A DNA stretch of 5,522 nt from an uncultured Erysipelotrichaceae bacterium (GTDB lineage Bacteria; Bacillota_I; Bacilli_A; Erysipelotrichales; Coprobacillaceae), in the NCBI GenBank assembly GCA_945981915.1, contig CAMFRJ010000105.1, forward strand, positions 1-5,522, given 5' to 3'. Of the stretch, positions 1 to 5,399 are shown one piece after another. Each line of letters starts with the position of its first letter. Position 1 is the stretch's first letter. Under the pieces are notes generated by a model. It saw only the letters and a program-made list of their open reading frames with translations, was not told the DNA's origin and made no database searches. The position numbers were made by a program, and so were the translations under genes.

Positions 1-874
1 ATGATAAATTGTATATCAGATAAGGATTATAAATAAGCATAAACATTGACAACAATAAAAAGATATCTAATTGGTGAAAATAGCGATGGAAAAACATAGG
101 TAACAACATCATCAGATAAGCTCTTAAAAAAGAAATATTATAAGGGATAATTGATAAATAAAAACCGATAATGATCATTGAAATGATATTTTGATATTTC
201 TTAGTAAAAAAGAACTTTAATAACTGATGAAGCCATTGATTCAAAATATTTAAATGCATCCCTGATAGTGCAAAAAGATGAACCATGGATAACTCTGTCA
301 ACTTATCATAAAATTCTTTCATCGATTCATCTTTTGTCCCTAACACAAAAAGAGAAACCAAACCAGAAATTTCTTTATTTTGTTGCACTCTTTTTTGTAG
401 GATAAAAAAAAGACCATGATTCTTTTGATGGTCTGTTATCTGTGTTAACTTTAATGTGTGAAAAATATTCAAGCTATAGAGATAATGTTGATAATGAAAT
501 ACATGATCATTAGCAGGTAAAGAGAGTTCCATTTCATTACCAGTAAGTGCTATATGATCACCAATATGAACATTATTAAATTCCCCATAAACCTTTGATT
601 TTTCATAACCATCTTGAACAATGATATAATCATTTCCTGCCCCAACAACTTTACCTTCAATACTTTGAATAGGCGTTATTTCTGGAATTCTAAAGATTAA
701 TAATGATATGATAAAAAACAAAGCAATCCATACAGTTTCTTTTATCAATAAACATTTCAAACAATACAAAAAATAAATACCGATCAAAACAAAAAAAATA
801 GGATGAATCATCTTTGCTAAGACGTAACAGAAAAAAGGGATGACAAAATATATGATTTTTCCTTTTAAAGACAT
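1..874 (-). CDS. comEC: ComEC/Rec2 family DNA-uptake channel protein, N-terminal 291 residues (runs off the window)
   Basis: ComEC is the polytopic membrane protein through which single-stranded DNA enters the cytoplasm in natural transformation. The minus frame is open without a stop from ATG at 874 to the left edge. Residues 1-62 hold several hydrophobic segments. Residues about 65-150 form a soluble beta-rich stretch (GKVVGAGNDYIIVQDG, then GDHIALTG) that fits the DUF4131/OB-like region. The Competence domain then begins, with its hallmark HLFALSGMHL at 199-208 and SFLRAYLM at 248-255, amid further membrane helices. The rest of the Competence domain and any metallo-beta-lactamase domain lie outside the window. 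The start overlaps the end of comEA by 10 bases, which suggests translational coupling. The nearest SD (AGGA, 891-888) is 13 bases away, slightly long. No frameshift is seen. The family call is secure; whether the full gene is intact cannot be judged here. Confidence 0.93.
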   Translation of the reverse strand, partial: MSLKGKIIYFVIPFFCYVLAKMIHPIFFVLIGIYFLYCLKCLLIKETVWIALFFIISLLIFRIPEITPIQSIEGKVVGAGNDYIIVQDGYEKSKVYGEFNNVHIGDHIALTGNEMELSLPANDHVFHYQHYLYSLNIFHTLKLTQITDHQKNHGLFFILQKRVQQNKEISGLVSLFVLGTKDESMKEFYDKLTELSMVHLFALSGMHLNILNQWLHQLLKFFFTKKYQNIISMIIIGFYLSIIPYNISFLRAYLMMLLPMFFHRYFHQLDIFLLLSMFMLIYNPYLIYNLS

Positions 875-1323
875 AAATATTCACGGATCCTCAAATATGT
901 TTTTTCTCCTATCCCTTTAACTTTCATCACATCTTCAATCGTATGAAAATTTTCAATGTTTCTCTGTTCGATAATCTTTAATGCTGTTTTTTCACCAATG
1001 CCATGAATTGTCATCAATTGTTCCTGATTTGCATGATTCAATGAAATCAAATCATGACTTTGTGGTATATAAAAACGTGTTTTTGAAGTTAAACATTCAT
1101 CTTCTGCAAAACCATAAATATTCTCTAATTTTAAATCAGAGAATATTTCCTTGATTTGTGGATGATGATCATATGTAAGTGTTCTTTCCACCTTCCCTTC
1201 AATATAAATAGTGATATGAGGCTTTGTTTCAATACTATCTATTTTTTCATTGGGTTCAACATAAGAATAAATACATGAAATAATGAACAAGAACACAAAG
1301 ATGATTTTTTCAATTTTACTCAT
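865..1323 (-). CDS. comEA: ComEA family competence DNA receptor (SLBB plus helix-hairpin-helix)
   Basis: ComEA binds double-stranded DNA at the cell surface and delivers it to ComEC. The 152-residue protein has a short basic start (K3, K6), a hydrophobic segment at about 7-22, an SLBB-like beta domain at about 36-88 (ITIYIEGKVERTLTY onward), and a C-terminal double helix-hairpin-helix domain at about 93-152. That domain begins SLNHANQEQL and has two GIGEKT turns, at 108-113 and 137-142. This order matches Gram-positive ComEA, and the length is a little shorter than the Bacillus protein. Residues 14-17 (IISC) also fit a lipobox, so the anchor could be a lipid instead of a helix. ATG 1323 is the only usable start: no ATG, GTG or TTG lies in frame between it and the stop at 1375-1377. 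It has no normally spaced SD, because eight T residues of a terminator directly precede it. No comEB lies between it and comEC. Confidence 0.93.
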   Translation of the reverse strand: MSKIEKIIFVFLFIISCIYSYVEPNEKIDSIETKPHITIYIEGKVERTLTYDHHPQIKEIFSDLKLENIYGFAEDECLTSKTRFYIPQSHDLISLNHANQEQLMTIHGIGEKTALKIIEQRNIENFHTIEDVMKVKGIGEKTYLRIREYLCL

Positions 1324-1352
1324 AAAAAAAACAAGAGCTAATCCTCTTGTTT
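1324..1352 (-). terminator. Intrinsic terminator after ruvB, overlapping its last codons
   Basis: On the minus strand a 9-bp perfect stem (AAACAAGAG paired with CTCTTGTTT, 1352-1344 with 1337-1329) closes a 6-base loop. Eight T residues (1331-1324, partly shared with the stem) follow. The 5' arm is the last three sense codons of ruvB before the Asp codon, and the ruvB TAG stop lies in the loop. The T tract ends directly against the comEA ATG. The form is that of a Rho-independent terminator. Its strength, and whether read-through feeds comEA-comEC, cannot be told from sequence. Confidence 0.85.
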
Positions 1353-2330
1353 GATATGAAGATGTCGATAAGCCTCACGTGTTGCAATACGCCCTCTCGG
1401 TGTCCTTTTGATCAAGCCAATCTGTAATAAATAAGGTTCATTGACATCCTCTAACGTTTGTGGTTCTTCACCAATAGAGGCAGCAATCGCTTCTAACCCA
1501 ACCGGACCACCTTTGAAGCGATGAATGATACCTAATAAATATTTATGATCAACATCATCTAATCCCAAATCATCTACTTTTAATCTTTCTAAAGCTTCTA
1601 CAGTTCTTTCTTTAGTAATGATATCATCACCATAAAACTGAGCAAAGTCACGTACTCTTCTAAATAATCTATTGGCAATTCGAGGAGTTCCTCGACTCCT
1701 TCTGGCAAGTTCTACTTTTGCCTCATCATTCATTTCAATATGATATACTTGACTGGTACGATTGATAATCTGAGTTAATTCTTCTTCACTATAATATTCT
1801 AACTGTGAAACAATTCCAAAACGATCTCTTAAAGGTGCTGAAAGATCTCCCGCTCTTGTGGTTGCACCTACCAAAGTAAAAGGAGGTAAATCAATTCTTA
1901 CAGAACGAGTTGAAGCATCTTTTCCAATAACCACATCAACACAGAAATCTTCCATGGCAGGATATAATATTTCTTCAACGACTTTATTTAAGCGATGTAT
2001 TTCATCAATAAATAAAACATCTCCAGGTTCTAATGCTGTTAAAATAGCAACCAAATCACCAGTTTTTTCAATACTAGGACCTGTTGTAATCTTAATATTG
2101 GTTCCCATTTCATGAGCTATGATCATTGACATTGTCGTCTTTCCTAATCCCGGAGGCCCATACAATAAAACATGATCTAATGACTCATCTCTTAATTTAG
2201 CTGCTCCAACAAATACTTTTAAATTTTCTTTTAAATTTGTTTGTCCTATATATTCATCAAAATTAACGGGACGAAGTGAACTTTCTTCATCTTCCTTTAT
2301 ATTAGGATCAAGAACTTCATTCAATGCCAT
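1338..2330 (-). CDS. ruvB: Holliday junction branch migration ATPase RuvB
   Basis: RuvB is the AAA+ motor of the RuvAB complex. As hexamers on two arms of a RuvA-bound Holliday junction, it pumps DNA to drive branch migration in recombinational repair. The 330-residue length is normal for the family. Visible motifs are Walker [10 protein letters not shown] (58-66), Walker B with DEIH (109-112), sensor 1 GATTR (155-159), the arginine finger in PLRDRFG (R170), and sensor 2 GTPR (214-217). The C-terminal winged-helix domain (about 255-330) includes [10 protein letters not shown] and ends [12 protein letters not shown]. The start ATG has a strong SD (GGAGG, 2340-2336). It follows ruvA by 11 bases, so the two are co-transcribed. 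The 3' end is reused as the 5' arm of a terminator. All catalytic residues appear intact. Confidence 0.98.
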   Translation of the reverse strand: MALNEVLDPNIKEDEESSLRPVNFDEYIGQTNLKENLKVFVGAAKLRDESLDHVLLYGPPGLGKTTMSMIIAHEMGTNIKITTGPSIEKTGDLVAILTALEPGDVLFIDEIHRLNKVVEEILYPAMEDFCVDVVIGKDASTRSVRIDLPPFTLVGATTRAGDLSAPLRDRFGIVSQLEYYSEEELTQIINRTSQVYHIEMNDEAKVELARRSRGTPRIANRLFRRVRDFAQFYGDDIITKERTVEALERLKVDDLGLDDVDHKYLLGIIHRFKGGPVGLEAIAASIGEEPQTLEDVNEPYLLQIGLIKRTPRGRIATREAYRHLHIKQED

Positions 2331-2341
2331 TGTATCCTCCT

Positions 2342-2899
2342 TTATTTCACTAACATACTTAAGGCTTTTTTCACATAACCATTTGTATCCATTTTTTCAT
2401 GTGCCAGTTTTGCGATAACCTTATCTACTTCTGTATTCTTATAACCTAACGCAAGCAATACTTCACTCGCTTCATCTAATTGTTCATTGATCATCACTTC
2501 TTTGGTAGCAGTAATCTTTCCTTGCAAATCAAGAATAATCTGTCCTGCTGCTTTTGGTCCAATACCAGGAATTTTTTTTAAATAAGCAACATTGCCGCTT
2601 TCAATAGCTTGACAAATAGATGACACATCACCACTTGCTAGCATAGTGCATGCACTTTTACATCCTATGCCCTTTACTAAGATCAATTTCAAAAAGAGTT
2701 CTTTTTCTTCTAAAGTAGGAAATCCATAAAGAAAAATACCGTCTTCCTTAACCTGTTGATATAAATAAACAACTGCTTCTTTTCCTTCAGCAAAAGAATA
2801 AGGATTGCTTACATAGATCAAATATCCTATTCCCTGATTATCTACAACAATATGATCCTTTTGAATATCGACAATTAACCCTTTAATATAACTATACAC
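2342..2899 (-). CDS. ruvA: Holliday junction DNA-binding protein RuvA
   Basis: RuvA binds four-way junctions as a tetramer or octamer, holds them in square-planar form and loads RuvB. The 185-residue protein has the three expected parts. The OB-fold domain is at about 1-62 ([11 protein letters not shown], then GIFLYGF at 54-60). The helix-hairpin-helix domain has VKGIGCKSA (75-83) and [16 protein letters not shown] (110-125). The C-terminal three-helix RuvB-contact domain is at about 141-185 ([13 protein letters not shown]). The start is a GTG at 2899, chosen because the protein then begins in register with the family (M-Y-x-Y-I-K-G) and GGAG (2910-2907) lies 7 bases upstream. The second hairpin reads GPKAAGQ where many relatives have GKKTAER. 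It heads the ruvAB unit and has its own control region. Confidence 0.97.
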   Translation of the reverse strand: MYSYIKGLIVDIQKDHIVVDNQGIGYLIYVSNPYSFAEGKEAVVYLYQQVKEDGIFLYGFPTLEEKELFLKLILVKGIGCKSACTMLASGDVSSICQAIESGNVAYLKKIPGIGPKAAGQIILDLQGKITATKEVMINEQLDEASEVLLALGYKNTEVDKVIAKLAHEKMDTNGYVKKALSMLVK

Positions 2900-2917
2900 A
2901 ATTTATCTCCTATACAT

Positions 2918-2951
2918 ATTATAATATAAAAATTTGTTATTTTTGTTTCAA
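2918..2951 (-). promoter_or_regulatory. Candidate sigma-A promoter for ruvAB (proximal)
   Basis: On the minus strand TTGAAA (2951-2946) is followed by 17 bases and TATATT (2928-2923), close to the sigma-A consensus. A perfect TATAAT overlaps at 2923-2918 but has no good -35 at 16-18 bases. A start near 2916 or 2911 would fall close to the SD at 2910-2907, giving a very short leader, which counts against this candidate. The -35 lies inside the last of the four tandem 11-bp repeats, so a protein bound there would compete with polymerase. Confidence 0.5.
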
Positions 2952-2985
2952 ATTTGTCCCAATTTTGTCTCAAATTTGTTTCAAT
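2942..2985. repeat. Four perfectly spaced 11-bp tandem repeats upstream of ruvA
   Basis: Read on the plus strand, the four units TTTGTTTCAAA, TTTGTCCCAAT, TTTGTCTCAAA and TTTGTTTCAAT start at 2942, 2953, 2964 and 2975, with no spacer. Each is an interrupted palindrome of the form TTTG-TYY-CAAW. The period is close to one helical turn, so the units face the same side of the DNA and the A/T tracts at unit junctions are in phase. A weaker TTTG half-unit starts at 2933. The array fills most of the space between the obgE terminator and the ruvA SD. I do not recognise it as a known operator. It may be an operator array, a curved upstream DNA element, or a relic of a mobile-element end. Confidence 0.9.
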
Positions 2986-2992
2986 TATAACA
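2984..2992 (-). promoter_or_regulatory. Candidate extended -10 promoter for ruvAB (distal)
   Basis: On the minus strand TGTTATAAT is an exact extended -10 element (TGn-TATAAT). The hexamer at -35 spacing is poor (TTTAAA, 3012-3007, inside the obgE terminator), but extended -10 promoters tolerate this. Initiation would be near 2977, placing most of the 11-bp repeat array in the untranslated leader of ruvA, about 78 bases long. This leader length is more usual than that from the proximal candidate. Confidence 0.45.
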
Positions 2993-2993
2993 C

Positions 2994-3019
2994 AATAAAA
3001 AGACTCTTTAAAGAGTCTT
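2994..3019 (-). terminator. Intrinsic terminator after obgE
   Basis: A perfect 20-base palindrome (3000-3019; arms AAGACTCTTT and AAAGAGTCTT) starts one base past the obgE stop on the minus strand. Five T residues (3001-2997, the first two shared with the stem) and then ATT follow it. In RNA this folds as GACTCT/AGAGUC with a UUAA loop plus flanking A-U pairs. It separates obgE from the ruvA control region, and the distal ruvA -10 follows within a few bases. Confidence 0.85.
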
Positions 3020-3020
3020 A

Positions 3021-4301
3021 CTAATCATAGAATTCAAATTCAAAATCAAGAATTGACACAGTATCACCATTTTGACATCCAGCTTGTCTTAAAGCATCAT
3101 CAATTCCCATATTACGCATTTTAATTGATAATCGTTTAATCGCATCATCACTCACTAAAGATGTCATCGAAACAATACGTTCAATTTTTTTACCAGTAAT
3201 AGACCATTGCCCATTACCAAGATTATGAACAACAAATGGCGCTTCTTCTTCCTCATAATTATAAACAACTGTATTGTCTTCAATTTCTTCCATATCAAAT
3301 TTTGGTGCTTTTTCCAATGTATCAGCAATCGCATACAAAACCTGATCTACACCTTCATGAATAATCGCAGAAATTGGAAAAACCTTGACATCTTCTCCTA
3401 CCTTTTCTTGGAAGAGCTTTAAATTTTCCTCAGCACCTTCTTCATCCATTTTATTGGCAACAACGATCTGTGGTCTTTCTAATAATCGATATTGATATTG
3501 CCCTAGCTCATCATTGATTGTACAGTAGTCTTCATAAGGATCTCTTCCTTCACTGGCTCCCATATCAATGATATGAACAATCACTCGGCATCTTTCGATA
3601 TGTCTTAAAAATTGATGTCCTAGTCCTTTTCCTTGACTAGCCCCTTCAATCAAACCTGGTAAATCAGCCATAACAAAACTACGTCCATCTTTGACCTGAA
3701 CAACACCGAGATTAGGCACAATTGTCGTAAAATGATAATCTGCGATTTCAGGTCTAGCTCGTGAAACTACTGATAGTAGCGTTGATTTCCCTACAGATGG
3801 AAAACCAACAAGTCCGACATCAGCCAATAATTTTAATTCACAACAAACATCAAACTTTTCTCCTGGTTCTCCTCGTTCACATATTTGTGGTGTAGGATTA
3901 CGCGAAGTCGCAAAACGAGCATTACCACGACCTCCTCGACCACCTTTCGCTAAAACAACATGTTGTTTATCTTCTGTTAAATCAGCCATGATCTTTCCAG
4001 TTTCTTCATTTGTAATGACTGTTCCTACTGGAACTTTGATGACTAAATTACTTGCATCAGCACCATGCATTTTTTTAGCCATGCCATTACCACCAGGACG
4101 TGCCTTATACACACGTTTATATTTCAAATCTAATAATGTTGATAGAGAATTGGTTGCTTCAAAAATGATACTACCACCTTTTCCACCATCTCCACCTGCA
4201 GGGCCACCTTTGGGTACATGGGCTTCTCTTCTAAAAGCAACCGTCCCATCGCCACCTTTTCCTGCTTCTATATATATTTTTGCTTTATCTATAAATTGCA
4301 T
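3021..4301 (-). CDS. obgE: GTPase Obg/CgtA, ribosome assembly and stress GTPase
   Basis: Obg is an essential GTPase that acts in late 50S subunit assembly and in stress responses. The 426-residue protein has all three domains. The glycine-rich Obg fold is at about 1-158 (FIDKAKIYIEAGKGGDG, then GGPAGGDGGKGG). The G domain is at about 160-332, with G1 GFPSVGKST (166-174), switch I FTT (191-193), G3 DLPG (213-216), G4 NKMD (283-286) and G5 SAI (311-313). The C-terminal OCT domain is at about 345-426, followed by an acidic and aromatic tail (FEFEFYD). ATG 4301 is chosen because AGAGGTG (4313-4307) lies 5 bases before it and the protein then begins MQFIDKAKI as in relatives. It stands between two terminators, so it is the only gene in its module. 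The 5' terminator ends 16 bases before the start and I see no promoter, so read-through from rplU-prp-rpmA is likely. Confidence 0.98.
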   Translation of the reverse strand: MQFIDKAKIYIEAGKGGDGTVAFRREAHVPKGGPAGGDGGKGGSIIFEATNSLSTLLDLKYKRVYKARPGGNGMAKKMHGADASNLVIKVPVGTVITNEETGKIMADLTEDKQHVVLAKGGRGGRGNARFATSRNPTPQICERGEPGEKFDVCCELKLLADVGLVGFPSVGKSTLLSVVSRARPEIADYHFTTIVPNLGVVQVKDGRSFVMADLPGLIEGASQGKGLGHQFLRHIERCRVIVHIIDMGASEGRDPYEDYCTINDELGQYQYRLLERPQIVVANKMDEEGAEENLKLFQEKVGEDVKVFPISAIIHEGVDQVLYAIADTLEKAPKFDMEEIEDNTVVYNYEEEEAPFVVHNLGNGQWSITGKKIERIVSMTSLVSDDAIKRLSIKMRNMGIDDALRQAGCQNGDTVSILDFEFEFYD

Positions 4302-4317
4302 GATTTCACCTCTTTTC

Positions 4318-4344
4318 AAAAAAAAATCCCTTTACAGGGATTTT
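4318..4344 (-). terminator. Intrinsic terminator between rpmA and obgE
   Basis: On the minus strand an 8-bp perfect stem (AAAATCCC paired with GGGATTTT, 4344-4337 with 4330-4323) closes a 6-base TGTAAA loop. A run of nine T residues (4326-4318) follows, overlapping the stem. It begins one base past the rpmA stop codon. The obgE SD lies just downstream at 4313-4307. It most likely acts as a partial terminator that keeps obgE expression below that of the ribosomal proteins; this reading is inferred. Confidence 0.85.
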
Positions 4345-4345
4345 A

Positions 4346-4630
4346 TTATGCAGCTGGGTAAACTGATACTTTCTTTCTATCTTTTCCCATTCTTTCAAAT
4401 TTAACAATTCCATCACACATTGCAAATAAAGTGTCATCTCCACCTTTACCTACATTAGTACCTGGATGAATTTTAGTACCTCTTTGTCTATAAATAATAG
4501 AACCAGCACTAGCGAATTGTCCATCTGCTAATTTAGCTCCTAATCTTTTTGCTTTAGAGTCACGACCGTTTTTAGTAGATCCAACCCCTTTTTTAGAAGC
4601 GAATAATTGTAAATCTAATTTGAACATCAT
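4346..4630 (-). CDS. rpmA: 50S ribosomal protein L27, with cleavable N-terminal extension
   Basis: L27 is a large-subunit protein whose flexible N-terminus reaches toward the peptidyl transferase centre. The 94-residue product carries the Bacillota-type extension, and the sequence [14 protein letters not shown] (5-18) holds the Prp cleavage site. By analogy with Staphylococcus, cleavage would fall after Ala11, so the mature protein starts [14 protein letters not shown]. The conserved core is intact ([25 protein letters not shown]). Two ATG codons lie in tandem (4630 and 4627). The first is preferred because GGAGG (4643-4639) is 8 bases away, against 11 for the second, though the second would match the usual extension length. 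Only three bases separate it from the end of prp, and its SD lies inside the prp coding sequence. Confidence 0.97.
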   Translation of the reverse strand: MMFKLDLQLFASKKGVGSTKNGRDSKAKRLGAKLADGQFASAGSIIYRQRGTKIHPGTNVGKGGDDTLFAMCDGIVKFERMGKDRKKVSVYPAA

Positions 4631-4633
4631 AGT

Positions 4634-4957
4634 TTATTCCTCCCTATAGGTTATCTTTATAAATTGATAATAGTCTTCTATAAATGATTGTAAACTTATT
4701 TCAAGAGTCTCTAGTATCACTTGTAAAGTTTCTTCATCTTCTAGAACTTCTATTACTATATTACCATTTTCTAATTCAATTGAACACATCTTTTTATCAA
4801 GATAGCCTTTTTTTGCAATTGTATTACAGATTCCCGTTGCAACAGCACTCACACCAGCACAAACCAAATCTTTTCCATACTCTCCAAATTCAGCATGTCC
4901 ACGAATTATTATTTTTGTAATATGATTGGATTTTTTGAAAATATCGACTTTAATCAT
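4634..4957 (-). CDS. prp: Ribosomal-processing cysteine protease Prp
   Basis: Prp removes the N-terminal extension of L27, a step that Staphylococcus aureus needs for functional ribosomes. The 107-residue protein (YsxB/DUF464 family) has the diagnostic block RGHAEFGEYGKDLVCAGVSA (19-38). It contains the catalytic pair His21 and Cys33, equivalent to the known His/Cys dyad. The C-terminal half (about 60-107) is helical and acidic and ends in KITYREE. The start codon overlaps the rplU stop in a TAATG arrangement and no clear SD is present, so translation is probably coupled to rplU. Its place between rplU and rpmA is the classic one and puts the protease next to its substrate gene, whose product carries the matching LQLFA site. 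Confidence 0.96.
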   Translation of the reverse strand: MIKVDIFKKSNHITKIIIRGHAEFGEYGKDLVCAGVSAVATGICNTIAKKGYLDKKMCSIELENGNIVIEVLEDEETLQVILETLEISLQSFIEDYYQFIKITYREE

Positions 4958-5268
4958 TATTTAACATTAATTGCATCAACAACTAATTTTGTATAAGGCT
5001 GTCTATGACCTTGTTTTTTATGATAATGTTTTTTAGCGTTATATTTGTAGATAGTGACTTTCTTTTCTTTTCCTTGTTTTTCAACAGTTGCTTCAACAGT
5101 TGCACCTTCAACATATGGAGTTCCAATACTTACTGTTTCATCTCCAACTAATAATACTTTATCAAAAGTATATTTTTCTCCTGCTTCTACATCTAATTTT
5201 TCTACAAAAATAGCATCTCCAGCTTCAACTTTAATTTGTTTTCCACCTGTTTCAATAATTGCGTACAT
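4957..5268 (-). CDS. rplU: 50S ribosomal protein L21
   Basis: L21 is a large-subunit protein that binds 23S rRNA. The 103-residue product has the usual length and shows the family pattern: [18 protein letters not shown] at the start, KVLLVGDE (about 37-44), [12 protein letters not shown], then the basic [20 protein letters not shown] near the C-terminus (about 76-95). The start at ATG 5268 is fixed by a perfect SD (AGGAGG, 5280-5275) 6 bases upstream and by the family N-terminus. The frame stays open 18 codons further upstream, but that stretch is leader RNA. It is the first gene of rplU-prp-rpmA, and the promoter and a structured leader precede it, so autoregulation by L21 is likely. Confidence 0.98.
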   Translation of the reverse strand: MYAIIETGGKQIKVEAGDAIFVEKLDVEAGEKYTFDKVLLVGDETVSIGTPYVEGATVEATVEKQGKEKKVTIYKYNAKKHYHKKQGHRQPYTKLVVDAINVK

Positions 5269-5364
5269 ATCGCACCTCCTATAAAATATTTCCAAGACTC
5301 GCCAACCAAGGCAGCATAGCATTTAATACCTTTTATGTGCGGTTGTAGTCTAGAGGTCTACAAC
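5269..5364 (-). promoter_or_regulatory. Structured 5' leader of rplU, probable L21 ribosomal-protein leader
   Basis: The predicted transcript has a leader of about 96 bases. At its very 5' end GTTGTAG (5364-5358) pairs with CTACAAC (5348-5342) around a 9-base loop. Further on, AAGGTA (5332-5327) can pair with TGCCTT (5313-5308, one G-U pair). CAACC (5345-5341) could instead pair with GGTTG (5307-5303), which would break the first hairpin. The loop bases ACCTCT (5357-5352) are complementary to GGAGGT of the rplU SD. Bacillota rplU genes are known to carry an L21 leader RNA motif, and the ACAACCGCA and GCTATGCTG stretches here resemble it as I remember it. Assignment to that family is probable but was not tested with a covariance model. 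Confidence 0.72.
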
Positions 5365-5370
5365 AAATGC

Positions 5371-5399
5371 ATTATAATGTTTTTTAACAAGAAAGTCAA
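5371..5399 (-). promoter_or_regulatory. Sigma-A promoter of the rplU-prp-rpmA operon
   Basis: On the minus strand TTGACT (5399-5394) and TATAAT (5376-5371) are separated by exactly 17 bases, an almost perfect vegetative promoter. The expected start is near G5364, about six bases below the -10, so the first leader hairpin would begin at the 5' end of the RNA. Such strength fits ribosomal-protein genes. It is the strongest promoter in the window and may also supply obgE by read-through. Confidence 0.88.

Noticed and set aside
71..83. TTGGTGAAAATAG also occurs at 5456-5468
   Set aside because: The first copy is inside comEC coding sequence and the second in non-coding DNA. There is no extension or inverted partner, so chance in AT-rich sequence is the simplest reading.
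690..884. Minus-strand 64-codon open frame overlapping the comEC start
   Set aside because: It lies in another frame of comEC. The comEC frame continues for 291 codons with conserved Competence-domain motifs, so this frame is incidental.
2900..3020. LexA (SOS) box expected before ruvA
   Set aside because: I found no GAAC-N4-GTTC type site in the spacer. SOS control by a standard Gram-positive LexA is not supported.
4302..4319. Earlier in-frame TTG start for obgE at 4319
   Set aside because: It would place the strong SD inside the coding sequence and add six residues absent from the family. ATG 4301 is better.
3988..4404. Plus-strand open frame of 138 codons opposite obgE and rpmA
   Set aside because: It is an antisense shadow of the glycine-rich Obg fold, seen as a proline-rich translation. 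It spans a terminator and a gene border, with no family match.
5269..5322. N-terminal extension of L21 by 18 codons
   Set aside because: The extension overlaps the leader RNA and the SD, and the family N-terminus MYAIIETGG begins at 5268.
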